Shown here: piece by piece, positions 35,963-44,899 of the stretch
Numbering within the stretch: position 1 is the first letter of the stretch
How the letters are laid out: every line of letters starts with the position of its first letter
Assembly: GCA_016786705.1 (NCBI GenBank)
Contig: JAEUVV010000003.1
Location: 62,001-126,000 of the forward strand
Length of the DNA: 64,000 nucleotides
Source: Taibaiella sp.
GTDB taxonomy: Bacteria; Bacteroidota; Bacteroidia; Chitinophagales; Chitinophagaceae
Reading direction: 5' to 3'
Program-made: the position numbers and the translations under genes
Notes under the pieces: model-generated
What the model was told of the DNA's origin: nothing
What the model saw: the letters and a program-made list of their open reading frames with translations, nothing else
Databases searched by the model: none

Positions 35963-37195
35963 ATGGTAGATATAAGACCGTTTAGAGGCCTAAGGCCCAA
36001 AGTTGAATTGGTTGAAAGAGTTGCCGCTTTGCCCTATGACGTATCCAGCCAGGATGAGGTCATGGCCAAAAAAATAAATCCCTATAGTTTTTATCATATT
36101 ACGCGTTCAGAAATTGATGTAACGACCGGAGCTCCCGTCAACAGCAAAGAAGTGTACGAAAAAGCAAAAGAAAACCTGGACCGCTTTATTAATGAGGGTA
36201 TCCTTATCCAGGATGAAAAACCTTGCTATTATATTTACCGGATCACAATGAATGGCAGAAGCCAGACCGGACTTGTCTGCTGCTCGGCTTTGAAAGATTA
36301 TGAAGAAGGCCGTATCAAAAAGCACGAACTGACCCGGCCTGAGCGGGTAAAGGACCGTGTTGACAATATCTTAATGACCGGGGCCCATACAGGTGTCGTA
36401 TTTTTGGCTTACAAAGCCATTGATGAAATAGAAACGATTATTAAAAACTGGACCGATCAGCATGCGATGGTCTATGATTTTGTAGCGGAGGATGGGGTAG
36501 CCCATAGCTTCTGGGTGCTGGATGATGCGACACAAATAGAACAACTTACCGAATTGTACCGGCAGAAGGTAGCCGCTACCTATATCGCAGACGGGCATCA
36601 CCGCTCTCATGCGGCAGAAAATGCCATGCGCTCCGTTAACGGTCAGGCCACCTCTGACGAGCATCAATATTACCTGACCTGTATCTTCCCCGATACCCAG
36701 GTATACATTATGGATTATAACAGGGTAGTGAAAGACCTGAACGGGCTTACGGCGGTAGAACTGATCGAAAAGGTAAAACAGTCATTTGACGTTACAGAAA
36801 GCGCTGTAGCCGTAAAACCGCGCGCGAATCATGAGTTCGGGATGTATGTAGCCGGCAAATGGTATGTATTGAAAGCAAAACCAGGCAGCTTTGATGCGGG
36901 GAATGATATAGCAGCCCTGGACGTAAACATTTTGCAAAATAACCTCTTAAGTCCCGTATTAGGAGTGGGCGATCCCCGGGTGGATGAAAGAGTAGACTTT
37001 GTAGGCGGGATCAGGGGGCTGAATTACCTGGAGCAGCATGTAGACAATGGCAGATTTGCCGTAGCGTTTACCTGTTTCCCGGTGAGTATGCAGCAATTAT
37101 TCGATGTGGCCGACAGTGGCAATATAATGCCGCCCAAATCAACCTGGTTTGAACCCAAGATCCGGGATGGATTAGTTTTACACTTAATTTCTTAA
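35963..37195 (+). CDS. DUF1015 family protein
   Basis: A 410-residue soluble protein of the DUF1015 family. It begins with VDIRPFRGLRPKVE...VAALPYDVSSQDEV and has the highly conserved YIADGHHRSHAAE segment at about 210, followed by YIMDYNRVVKDL and GVGDPRVDERVDFVGG near the end. The family often lies by serine-synthesis genes in Bacteroidetes, but not here. The biochemical activity remains unknown. It starts a likely transcript with the two following genes (gaps of 18 and 30 bases). Confidence 0.88.
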   Translation: MVDIRPFRGLRPKVELVERVAALPYDVSSQDEVMAKKINPYSFYHITRSEIDVTTGAPVNSKEVYEKAKENLDRFINEGILIQDEKPCYYIYRITMNGRSQTGLVCCSALKDYEEGRIKKHELTRPERVKDRVDNILMTGAHTGVVFLAYKAIDEIETIIKNWTDQHAMVYDFVAEDGVAHSFWVLDDATQIEQLTELYRQKVAATYIADGHHRSHAAENAMRSVNGQATSDEHQYYLTCIFPDTQVYIMDYNRVVKDLNGLTAVELIEKVKQSFDVTESAVAVKPRANHEFGMYVAGKWYVLKAKPGSFDAGNDIAALDVNILQNNLLSPVLGVGDPRVDERVDFVGGIRGLNYLEQHVDNGRFAVAFTCFPVSMQQLFDVADSGNIMPPKSTWFEPKIRDGLVLHLIS

Positions 37196-37213
37196 AAATT
37201 TCAGCATCCCTAA

Positions 37214-37750
37214 ATGGATACACTAACACAATACAATGAAGTAGTCGCTAAATGCCAGGAAGTGTTTTTAAAAAAAGCACTTGATTATGGGACTTCCTGG
37301 CGCATGTTCCGGCCCATCTCTATTGTAGACCAGATCTATATTAAGGCCTGGCGCATCAGGCAGATACAGGAGAACAAAGGCGTGCAGAAAATTGAGGACA
37401 GCATAGAAAGCGAATTTTCAGCAATCATTAATTACGGTTATATCGCTTTAATCCAGTCTTCCCTGCAGGAGCAGGACCCTGTAGACCTGCCTTTAGCTGA
37501 GGTAACGCGTTTATATGAAAGTAAGGTGGAGGAGGTGCGGCAATTAATGCTGCTTAAAAATCACGACTACGGGGAAGCCTGGCGCAATATGTCGCAGGAG
37601 TCTTTTGCCGACCTGATCCTGACCAAGCTATACCGGATCAAGCAGATTTTAGCGAACGATGGTAAGACCACCATATCGGAAGGAATAGAGGCCAATTTTT
37701 GTGACATTATCAACTATGCCATTTTTGCCCTAATTTTAATCAATGAATAA
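37214..37750 (+). CDS. DUF1599 / Nmad1-domain protein with an internal duplication
   Basis: A 178-residue helical protein. The family domain appears twice: residues about 10-75 (KKALDYGTSWRMFRPISIVDQIYIKAWRIRQIQ) and about 95-175 (LKNHDYGEAWRNMSQESFADLILTKLYRIKQIL). The shared D-Y-G-x-x-W-R...K-x-x-R-I-x-Q-I pattern and the following acidic IEDSIE/ISEGIE marks show the duplication. Nmad1 domains are associated with nucleotide modification systems in phages, yet in Bacteroidetes the duplicated form is a stable chromosomal neighbour of a DoxX-type gene, as it is here. Function unknown. Confidence 0.85.
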   Translation: MDTLTQYNEVVAKCQEVFLKKALDYGTSWRMFRPISIVDQIYIKAWRIRQIQENKGVQKIEDSIESEFSAIINYGYIALIQSSLQEQDPVDLPLAEVTRLYESKVEEVRQLMLLKNHDYGEAWRNMSQESFADLILTKLYRIKQILANDGKTTISEGIEANFCDIINYAIFALILINE

Positions 37751-37780
37751 CCCTAAACTTTAAAAGTAAAATATCAATAC

Positions 37781-38926
37781 ATGCAACAAGCAACAAAAAG
37801 AAATGCCGGTTACTACATCTTGAATTTTATCAGAATCTTTGTCGGTGTACTATTTATCTTTTCAGGTTTGATCAAGGCAAACGATCCTTTGGGCCTGTCC
37901 TATAAGATGAACGAGTTTTTCGAAGTCTGGAAGATGGAGTCTTTTGTCGCTTACAGCCTTTACATTTCCATTGCCATGATCATATTTGAAATACTGGCAG
38001 GTGTAGCGATGATAATAGGTTATGCTTACCGTTCGGTTTCTTTCCTGATCCTCCTGCTCACCATCTTTTTTACTTTCCTGACCGGTTACGCGGTTCTATC
38101 CGGTAAAATAAAAGAGTGCGGCTGCTTTGGTGACTGTATTCCTTTACAGGCGCATCAATCCTTCATAAAAGATATTGTACTGCTCATATTGGTAACCATC
38201 TTATTCATCTCCCGCAACAGGATTGAATCTTTCTTAAGCAGGATCACCGGTACCATTGTCATCTTCATCACCTTAGTGCTCTCTTTAGGCGTACAGATCT
38301 ATGTACTGCGTAACCTGCCTTTTGTAGACTGCCTGGCTTATAAAGTGGGTACCGATATCTGGAAAGACATGCAGATGCCGCCGGATGCGACCCCTGACGT
38401 TTATAAAACACTCCTGATATATGAGAAAGACGGCAAGCGCATAGAGTTCACAGAAGAGCAATTTATGGCCGATTCAACGCTTTGGGATAACCCGGCTTAT
38501 AAATATATAGACAGCAAATCTGAGTTGGTAAAAAAAGGTACCGGTTTACCTAAAATACAGGATTTCTCGGTAAGAGATTTCGCCGGCCAGGATTATACCG
38601 AGGCATTATTGCTGGATGAAGGGTACAGCTACCTGTTATTTGTAAAAGATGCCGATAAAGTAAGCGGTAAAATGGATGATCTGAAAAGTCTGATCAAACA
38701 GTGCCATAATAAAGGCATTGGTTTCTATATTCTTTCTGCCAATGACGAAGCGACTACCAACAGGTTTAAAACCCGCTTTGGCCTGGACGCGGACGCTTAT
38801 GCTATCGACGGTACCATGTGTAAAACGGCGATGCGTAGCAATGCAGGTCTTATGCTGATCAAAAAAGGGGTGATCATCAATAAATGGAGCCGCTATAATT
38901 ACCCCACCACTGCAGTCAATCCATAA
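37781..38926 (+). CDS. DoxX-type membrane protein with C-terminal thioredoxin-like domain (BT_3928-like)
   Basis: A 381-residue protein. The first about 200 residues hold DoxX-like membrane helices (about 10-28, 50-75, 80-100, 117-137, 145-165) with a conserved ECGCFGDCIPL loop at about 110-120. The region after residue 245 (IQDFSVRDFAGQDYTEALLLDEGYSYLLFVKDADK) has a peroxiredoxin/thioredoxin-like feel but lacks an obvious CxxC. The pair with the preceding DUF1599 gene is common in Bacteroidetes. The gene is followed by a strong terminator. I suspect a role in envelope redox chemistry. Confidence 0.8.
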   Translation: MQQATKRNAGYYILNFIRIFVGVLFIFSGLIKANDPLGLSYKMNEFFEVWKMESFVAYSLYISIAMIIFEILAGVAMIIGYAYRSVSFLILLLTIFFTFLTGYAVLSGKIKECGCFGDCIPLQAHQSFIKDIVLLILVTILFISRNRIESFLSRITGTIVIFITLVLSLGVQIYVLRNLPFVDCLAYKVGTDIWKDMQMPPDATPDVYKTLLIYEKDGKRIEFTEEQFMADSTLWDNPAYKYIDSKSELVKKGTGLPKIQDFSVRDFAGQDYTEALLLDEGYSYLLFVKDADKVSGKMDDLKSLIKQCHNKGIGFYILSANDEATTNRFKTRFGLDADAYAIDGTMCKTAMRSNAGLMLIKKGVIINKWSRYNYPTTAVNP

Positions 38927-38948
38927 GGCACGTTTAAAATAGTCATTA

Positions 38949-38990
38949 AAAAGCGAACAGGCATTCAAAATTGAATGCCTGTTCGCTTTT
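38949..38990. terminator. Strong intrinsic terminator
   Basis: AAAAGCGAACAGGCATTCAA and its exact complement form 20-base arms around AA, ending in TTTT. It closes the 35963-38926 transcript. Confidence 0.9.
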
Positions 38991-39370
38991 CTATAATACA
39001 TCCAATGTTTAATTGTAAACGATTAGTATATAGTGGCCCCAACCTTATAACAGAATATGACACCTCATTTGAGGGAGCCCGCTGTAGAAGTTAAAACAGG
39101 ATTTTTATTAAGCTACAGTTACTAATCCGACATTGCTCACAAAATAAATAATAAAACAAAACTACAAATTGATATCTTTTTTAAAAAATAATACCAATAA
39201 AAGGCAAATAATTAGTTATTTTAATTAGCAAACTATCCCGGCAAAGCATGTTTCAAAAAATAGTATTCAATTTATACAAAATGATTTTAGCTATTCAAAA
39301 AAGAAAGGTGCTTAATTAAAAATAAAGATTTAATCTTATTTAAATATTAATAACAATTAAAAAGTTTATT
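38991..39370. other. AT-rich intergenic region
   Basis: A 380-base stretch before the T9SS gene. It is very AT-rich towards 39160-39370. I see no reading frame, no clear promoter match and no strong hairpin. A short palindrome AAGATT-T-AATCTT lies near 39326. Confidence 0.6.
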
Positions 39371-41005
39371 ATGGTTAAAAATGTATTGAAATTTATTTTT
39401 ATTATTACTGCACTTTTCAGTAATAACAATGTACAGGCCCAATATTTTGTGCCACCTAATGCATATGAGCATGTATATAATAACTACCATTTATACGGCG
39501 AGTCGTATGATATGTCTGCTTTTGCGTTTAAAAACAGCCAAACACCTACTGCCTGGGGAGAGGTGGATGTATACCTGAGTGCTTTTGGAAATTCTATGAT
39601 AGGAGAGGCTCTTGTACAGTTTACAGAGCCGGGTAATCCTTCAAATGTATTTTATCATGGCAACCTCGCAGGTTTACAGGTCGGCCCTAACTATCAGGAT
39701 GCCTCTTATTTCCAGGTCGGCGCAATCTTTAATGAGAATACGGGAAGTATCCAGATACTGCTTGCCTACCAATGGGATGGTTTTAAGATCGATATCTTTG
39801 ATATTACTACCTCTTCTACTGATCCGGTTGTCTATAATTCAACTATTTACCTGACTAGTTCTGCCGGCTTGAATCACCCTTACAATCGTATTCGCATGGA
39901 TTGTGACGGGGTTAAACTATCCAATGCTGTTATCACATGGCAAAATCCGAATGTTGGCCTGCAAACTATTGCCTGTGAAAATGGTAATTGGAGCAATGTG
40001 CTTACAATAAATAATACATTTGGTGAAGCCGGGCCCGATGTTGCCTTAAATTACGTTTACGATGAACCCTTTGTACGCTATGTGCATCATGATGCTACAC
40101 GCACTGTAGTTACAGAATCGGTTATTGAGTTCGGAGCCATAATGGCTGCTGCCGGCTCCATAACACCACTGGTTGAAGATGTAAATATACTTAACAACCC
40201 CTTAAACTCAAACCTGGTGATCGATACCAAGGATCATGATGAAATAGGTGGAAAAGCCTGGGCATACAGCTACTCAGATGGAGTAGGTGTATATGTACGC
40301 TATACAGATGATTTTAATGCAAGTGGCCCAGCAACGGTAATAGTGAATTCCGGTGCATTAGGCAATGCCTCTATATACGGCCAATACGAAGTATATGCTC
40401 CTTCTTTATGCTATACCGGACAAGGTATGGATGGCATAATGGTCGGATGGTATCTTACCGACGGTAACTACAATGGTTATGTGGCCCTGGAAATGAAAAA
40501 AGACGGGGGTGGCCTGATTAGTGATGCAGATTACCTTGAGCTTCCGAACGCATTCACACAAAATTATTTCCCCTGGCTTCCTAATGCCGGTATAGCTTTG
40601 AGTAAATGTGACGGATATATGGCCCCGGAAAAATTTTTGTATGCGGTATACTTAAATTATAATGATGCTACTTCATCTATTGAGGCACATCATGCCTTCC
40701 ACGACAGAAATATAACTACTTTTAATGGCAAAACGAATAAACTGGATTTCAGCACGGTAAACGCCTATCCTAATCCATTTAATGAGGTGATCAATACTGC
40801 TGTAACCTTAGCGGAAAAAGGTCTGGTACGCTTAGAACTGTTGGATATTAATGGTCGCACCGTATCAAATTATGAAGCTAATTTAGTAGAAGGGACTTAC
40901 CCTATACAGCTGAATGGCCTGCAACATATTGTTGCCGGCACCTATTTCCTTAAGACATCTGTAGACGGGAAAAAGATTTCAGTAAGTACTGTAAGTAAAA
41001 AGTAA
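39371..41005 (+). CDS. Secreted T9SS cargo protein (type A sorting domain), unknown body
   Basis: A 544-residue protein with a signal peptide (MVKNVLKFIFIITALFSNNNVQAQ) and a T9SS type A C-terminal sorting domain (NAYPNPFNEVINTAVTLAE...LLDINGRTVSNYE...AGTYFLKTSVDGKKIS) at about 460-544. The long middle shows beta-propeller- or lectin-like repeats with phrases such as AWGEVDVYLSAFG, VGAIFNENTGSIQILLAY and GIMVGWYLTDGNYNGYVALEM, but I cannot name the family. The protein should be carried over the outer membrane and attached to the surface or released. It is monocistronic, flanked by a terminator. Confidence 0.85.
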   Translation: MVKNVLKFIFIITALFSNNNVQAQYFVPPNAYEHVYNNYHLYGESYDMSAFAFKNSQTPTAWGEVDVYLSAFGNSMIGEALVQFTEPGNPSNVFYHGNLAGLQVGPNYQDASYFQVGAIFNENTGSIQILLAYQWDGFKIDIFDITTSSTDPVVYNSTIYLTSSAGLNHPYNRIRMDCDGVKLSNAVITWQNPNVGLQTIACENGNWSNVLTINNTFGEAGPDVALNYVYDEPFVRYVHHDATRTVVTESVIEFGAIMAAAGSITPLVEDVNILNNPLNSNLVIDTKDHDEIGGKAWAYSYSDGVGVYVRYTDDFNASGPATVIVNSGALGNASIYGQYEVYAPSLCYTGQGMDGIMVGWYLTDGNYNGYVALEMKKDGGGLISDADYLELPNAFTQNYFPWLPNAGIALSKCDGYMAPEKFLYAVYLNYNDATSSIEAHHAFHDRNITTFNGKTNKLDFSTVNAYPNPFNEVINTAVTLAEKGLVRLELLDINGRTVSNYEANLVEGTYPIQLNGLQHIVAGTYFLKTSVDGKKISVSTVSKK

Positions 41006-41022
41006 TTTTAAACCAGACCATA

Positions 41023-41056
41023 AAAAACAAGCTTTCTTTTAAGAAAGCTTGTTTTT
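41023..41056 (+). terminator. Intrinsic terminator of the T9SS gene
   Basis: AAAAACAAGCTTTCTT and its complement (16-base arms) around TT, ending in GTTTTT. Confidence 0.9.
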
Positions 41057-41121
41057 ATTTAGCAATGCTGTATGTAGAGCTTAGTAACGTACTTCCACGG
41101 CGGACATTATTTAAGCAAATT

Positions 41122-41170
41122 TAAAAGCCCGGGAAACTATAGGATAATGCTATAATTTCCCAGGCTTTTA
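41122..41170. repeat. Stem-loop, imperfect
   Basis: TAAAAGCC-GGGAAA-TATAG pairs with CTATA-TTTCCC-GGCTTTTA, broken by single unpaired bases. It is a second terminator-like structure in the 354-bp gap and could serve the minus-strand gene. Confidence 0.55.
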
Positions 41171-41262
41171 TAATTGATTAGGGATAAGCCCGGAGCAATA
41201 TTAAGACCATTATGCCGACCGAGCAATAACGAGTGGAAACATCTCTATAAAAAACCACGGAG

Positions 41263-41302
41263 ATTTCCCGACTTTATTACATTGCGCCCGAAAGGACGCG
41301 CT
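41263..41302. repeat. Fragment of a recurrent intergenic element
   Basis: GAGATTTCCCGACT followed by CATTGCGCCCGAAAGGACG resembles the fragment at 29389-29440. The rest of this 41171-41359 gap shows no other feature. Confidence 0.35.
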
Positions 41303-41359
41303 ATTATTTACTTATTCACTCCCCGTTAATCATTAAAAATTCAAAATTAACCCCTACAA

Positions 41360-41893
41360 TTAGCAGCCTTCATAAGCGATGGCCACCTTGATCTCAGCCA
41401 CTTTGTTGTTTCTTAACACGAAGGTCAGCGTGGTCCCGGCCTCATCATCGTAAATGGTAAAATTACGGTCCGACTCGATCCGCTTGCCATTTTCATCATA
41501 GGGCTTGAATATTTCTATGCGGCTGAAGTCTTTATAAGTAGCCCATAACTCTTCTCGTGTACTGCCGATGCCAATACCTGATTTTGTCTTGAACCTGGTA
41601 CTTTTGGTGCTTAGCTCTGAAACGAAAACGCCCTCCTGGTTTTGCTCATCAATATATCCCTGTGAAAGGCTCACTTCCAGCAGCTCATTATTATACTTAA
41701 CAACGGTAGTACCATTATATTCATTGCTTTCAGAAGGCACCTTAAGGGGTTTCCGGGCCAGCTCTATAGCTTCAGCTTCTTTCATATGGATTTTAAACGG
41801 ACCGATACGCAAGGTAGATAAGTTCCAGTTAGGCTCCTGGGCATAACCATTCAATGCGCCCAGCACTAATAATAAAGAGAGTAATTTTTTCAT
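41360..41893 (-). CDS. Hypothetical secreted protein, 177 aa
   Basis: The product has a signal peptide (MKKLLSLLLVLGALNGYAQ) and a mature domain of about 157 residues. I do not recognise the family. It contains a GSTREELWATYKDF segment and ends VAIAYEGC, a C-terminal cysteine. The mature part alternates strand and turn (EVSLSQGYIDE, NFTIYDDEAGTTLTFVLRNNKV), so a small beta fold is likely. It is separated by a terminator from the B12-riboswitch gene and is not part of that transcript. Confidence 0.7.
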   Translation of the reverse strand: MKKLLSLLLVLGALNGYAQEPNWNLSTLRIGPFKIHMKEAEAIELARKPLKVPSESNEYNGTTVVKYNNELLEVSLSQGYIDEQNQEGVFVSELSTKSTRFKTKSGIGIGSTREELWATYKDFSRIEIFKPYDENGKRIESDRNFTIYDDEAGTTLTFVLRNNKVAEIKVAIAYEGC

Positions 41894-42071
41894 GTCTATG
41901 TGTTGTTAATTTAAAGCTCAAATGTACAAAAATGGAGCGCTAAAAAGCTATCAAACTCCCTGTTTTAAAGTATTTAGCGAATGTTTAGGGCTATTTGACC
42001 TGATCCTGGTGATTCCATCCACAAACCAGGCTGTTTCCTTTTTATTCTTCCGGTATTATATGGGTAAAAAA

Positions 42072-42104
42072 AATTAAGTCATGACCCGGGGCCATGACTT
42101 AATT
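42072..42104 (-). terminator. Terminator of the riboswitch-controlled gene
   Basis: AATTAAGTCATG and CATGACTTAATT form 12-base arms around a GC-rich loop. On the minus strand a T run follows (from the A run at 42066-42072), so the DUF4465 gene ends its transcript here. Confidence 0.85.
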
Positions 42105-42125
42105 AATATTTAAAATCTTAAAAAC

Positions 42126-43367
42126 TTATTTTTTCACAACTGATTTGGTAACTGATTTTTTACCATCTTTTGTGCTCAGCTTCACCAGGTACTGACCTGC
42201 AGCAAAATTGCTTAAGTCAATTTGAGATACGTTCTTTTGTTTAATCACAAGGTTACCGGCCATATCTACTACTATTACATCCAGTGGCTCTTTAGCATGA
42301 ATATAGATCAGGTGAGCAGTCGGGTTAGGGTACAGCTGTACACTGATCTGTTCCGCGTTTTTCACACTTAATGGCGCCGTTGTGAATGGAATATGCTGCC
42401 AGGTAGTAAAGCTATCGGAATAGTAACAGAATGCTCTTACGTGCGCATAATAATCAGCGGCAGCGTTAAGCCCTGTCGCGTCATAAAAATTGCTATTGAT
42501 AACTGTGTTCACTACATCAGTACCGGAAACGGCAGCCGCCTGGTTGATCACCACTTCAAAAGAATCAGCCGCCCCGAAAGTATTGCTAAAGTTCCAGTTA
42601 ATCTTTGCAGCGTTAGCGTCAATATCGCTAACGTTCAGGGCAAGGTTTTCGGAACAGGTAACGCCATCTTCCATCGTTATGAAGTTATCCATAGCAAAGT
42701 AAGAAGGGTAAAAATCATTAGCGGAAGTTACGCGGAACGTCAGGCTGTCTACATGACCCAGGCCTTGCAGGTCTACCCAGTCCCAGCCTTTAAGAGTACC
42801 TTGCTGTGCTGCAGGAGTAGCGGAGCGGTAGTCGGACAGGTAATAATTTACGGAGTCTACTAAAACGCCGTTCAGGAAGCCACGTACCTGTAATTTAGCC
42901 CAGCCATTAGCGACCGCGCCGGTACTATATTGGTCCATACCATAGCTATACCCCCAGGTGGTATTGGCCACCCTGAATCCTGCTACCTGTACACCTGTAG
43001 CGGGTGCCGTAAGTTTCATTTTAGCCGGGGAGTAGGCATAAGCCACTGCATAGTGCTCTGAACTGTCGTAACCTACACCTGGTTTTGCGGCATATTGAAA
43101 ATGCAGGTCATAGCAAGTCGTACAATTAGTCGTATCGAAAATGTTAGAATAAGTAAAGCCTTCACCGCCATAAAAGCCGCCGCCAAAATCCGTAAAGGTA
43201 CCATAAAGCGTAGCACTTCCTGAACTAAAGTTGTAGCCACTGGCTGCATTATCAAAATAAAAAGTGTCCGTACCTAAAGTAAGGTTTTCAAAATCGGCAC
43301 CTGTTTGCGCATTGGCCATAAAGCCAAAGCATGCAGCAGAAGCTGCGAGTAGTAAATGTTTTACCAT
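42126..43367 (-). CDS. DUF4465 T9SS surface protein under cobalamin riboswitch control
   Basis: A 413-residue secreted protein. The signal peptide is MVKHLLLAASAACFGFMANAQ. Residues about 22-230 match DUF4465: DFENLTLGTDTFYFDNAASGYNF, then GFTYSNIFDTTN...YAVAYAYSP, then FRVANTTWGYSYGMDQYS and GWAKLQVRGFLNG. A fibronectin III-like domain follows, and a T9SS type A sorting domain (QLYPNPTAHLIYIHA...AAGQYLVKLSTKDGKK) closes the protein. The start at 43367 lies 60 bases after a full cobalamin riboswitch and a terminator follows the gene, so this one gene is the whole regulated unit. I recall that DUF4465-type proteins occur with B12-uptake loci in Bacteroidetes (BtuH class), which agrees. It may capture B12 at the cell surface. 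Confidence 0.88.
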   Translation of the reverse strand: MVKHLLLAASAACFGFMANAQTGADFENLTLGTDTFYFDNAASGYNFSSGSATLYGTFTDFGGGFYGGEGFTYSNIFDTTNCTTCYDLHFQYAAKPGVGYDSSEHYAVAYAYSPAKMKLTAPATGVQVAGFRVANTTWGYSYGMDQYSTGAVANGWAKLQVRGFLNGVLVDSVNYYLSDYRSATPAAQQGTLKGWDWVDLQGLGHVDSLTFRVTSANDFYPSYFAMDNFITMEDGVTCSENLALNVSDIDANAAKINWNFSNTFGAADSFEVVINQAAAVSGTDVVNTVINSNFYDATGLNAAADYYAHVRAFCYYSDSFTTWQHIPFTTAPLSVKNAEQISVQLYPNPTAHLIYIHAKEPLDVIVVDMAGNLVIKQKNVSQIDLSNFAAGQYLVKLSTKDGKKSVTKSVVKK

Positions 43368-43419
43368 CTGTATATTGATTTAAATAAATAATTCCTTTTT
43401 TCTTTTTCCCGAGAAAAAT

Positions 43420-43590
43420 GACGGAAACGCCTGTAACGGCAGGTCTTCTGACTTTGTTCTTTCTTGATAACGACCTTCCCGCAATTGCAGTGGTATTGTA
43501 GCAGGTTATCAATATTTCCAGAACTTACAGCAACGGGTATTGTTTTGGATTTGCACCAAATTCCCTATTAATTCCAATACTTCAATAGCT
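43420..43590 (-). ncRNA. Cobalamin (B12) riboswitch
   Basis: On the minus strand, in order: AATAGGGAA (43569-43561), GGTGCAAATCC (43557-43547), CCCGTTGCTGTAAG (43537-43524), CCACTGCAATTGCGGGAAG (43493-43475) and GTCAGAAGACCTGCC (43452-43438, the B12 box; usual GTCAGGAGACCTGCC). These are the conserved pieces of the cobalamin riboswitch in the right order. After it, TTTTTC-TCGG-GAAAAA (43418-43403) forms a hairpin close to the start codon, a possible expression platform. It should lower production of the DUF4465 protein when B12 is plentiful. Confidence 0.93.
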
Positions 43591-43677
43591 TTAAAATGAA
43601 GCGGAAACCGATTACGGCACGAAATTACACTATTTTGCATATCAAAGCCCGGTTTTTATTTAGAAAAAAATTGGGCA

Positions 43678-43685
43678 TACATTTG
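43678..43685 (+). promoter_or_regulatory. Candidate -7 element of anmK
   Basis: TACATTTG matches TAnnTTTG and lies 23 bases before the anmK start. It is divergent from the riboswitch transcript, which probably starts near 43610-43620. Confidence 0.45.
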
Positions 43686-43708
43686 CTGCAAAGAAAATAA
43701 TAAGCGTA

Positions 43709-44788
43709 ATGATTTATAATGTGATTGGTCTGATGTCCGGCAGCTCGCACGATGGCCTGGATATCGCTTTCGTGGAGATAACAGATGTACGTAACGACTG
43801 GACTTTTGAAATAAAGTACGCTACCTGTATCCCTTTTGAAAAAGAAATGGAACAACAGCTGCGCCATGCAGCCACATTGCCGGTACCGGAGTTTCTGAAG
43901 CTCCATACGGCATTCGGCAGGTGGATGGGACAGCAGGTAGTTGAATTTATAGCAACGAATGAACTCTACCATAAAGTGCATTTTGTTGCTTCCCACGGCC
44001 ATACCGTATTTCATGACCCGGCAAGTAAAACCAGTGTGCAGATCGGGGATGGTGCCAGCATTTCAGGCATTACGGGGCTGCCTACTATTACGGACCTTAG
44101 AAATGCTGATGTAGCACTGGCAGGGCAGGGTGCACCTATAGTACCGATTGCCGACCATAAATTTTTCCCCGATTTTAAATACTGCTTAAATATCGGCGGC
44201 ATTTGTAATGTTACGATTAATGATGCGGCACCGGTAGCCTTCGATATTGCACCTGCTAACCAGGTACTGGATTATTTTGCACAAAAAGCTGGAGTACCGT
44301 TTGATGAAAATGGGACGCTGGCAGCACAGGGAAAAACAGATGCTACTGTTTTAGCCGCTTTGAATGAACTTGATTATTATGCGTCCGGCGGGCCTAAATC
44401 TTTGGCCAATGATTACAGCAAACAATTAATCAGCATCATTGAGAACAGCAATGTTACCGCTACAGCTGATATCCTGGCAACACTGGTAGCCCATATCGTA
44501 TTTCAGATTGCCGCAGCCATTGAAAGATTCCCGGCTATAGAACCGGCAAAAATGCTGGTTACGGGTGGAGGCGCTTTCAACAGGTTCCTGGTGACAAAGC
44601 TGGCAGAAACATTACAGCAGCAGGCTATAGAAATTGTAGTACCGGAAGATAATATTGTAAATTATAAAGAAGCATTGGCGATGGCATTTATAGGTGTTCT
44701 ACGCTGGCGGGAAGAAGAAAACGTACTCTCCTCGGTTACAGGGGCCACTAAAAATACGATTGGCGGCGCTTTATGGCTGGGAAATTAG
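43709..44788 (+). CDS. anmK: Anhydro-N-acetylmuramic acid kinase
   Basis: A 359-residue cytosolic sugar kinase that converts anhydroMurNAc, released from peptidoglycan turnover, to MurNAc 6-phosphate. It starts with the family motif GLMSGSSHDGLDIAFVEI and has VASHGHTVFHDP and LVTGGGAFNRFL segments further on, both typical. The size is normal for AnmK. Its substrate source, lytic transglycosylase, is encoded elsewhere in the window. The gene stands alone between the riboswitch gene and a beta-barrel gene. Confidence 0.93.
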   Translation: MIYNVIGLMSGSSHDGLDIAFVEITDVRNDWTFEIKYATCIPFEKEMEQQLRHAATLPVPEFLKLHTAFGRWMGQQVVEFIATNELYHKVHFVASHGHTVFHDPASKTSVQIGDGASISGITGLPTITDLRNADVALAGQGAPIVPIADHKFFPDFKYCLNIGGICNVTINDAAPVAFDIAPANQVLDYFAQKAGVPFDENGTLAAQGKTDATVLAALNELDYYASGGPKSLANDYSKQLISIIENSNVTATADILATLVAHIVFQIAAAIERFPAIEPAKMLVTGGGAFNRFLVTKLAETLQQQAIEIVVPEDNIVNYKEALAMAFIGVLRWREEENVLSSVTGATKNTIGGALWLGN

Positions 44789-44838
44789 GTCCTTGAATTA
44801 ATTTTTCTCTTCAAATTTCTTTTTTTCGTTTAAGTTTT

Positions 44839-44846
44839 TAACTTTG
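44839..44846 (+). promoter_or_regulatory. Candidate -7 element of the beta-barrel gene
   Basis: TAACTTTG matches TAnnTTTG; TTTC stands 19 bases upstream as a near -33 match. The start codon is 53 bases downstream. Confidence 0.5.
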
Positions 44847-44899
44847 TGGGATAGCATTGTCTTAAAAAACAGGCAAACTTTAACATTTATATTTCATAC

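Noticed and set aside
38991..39370. A tRNA or riboswitch in the large AT-rich gap before the T9SS gene
   Set aside because: No cloverleaf, conserved T-loop text or B12-box-like motif could be found there.
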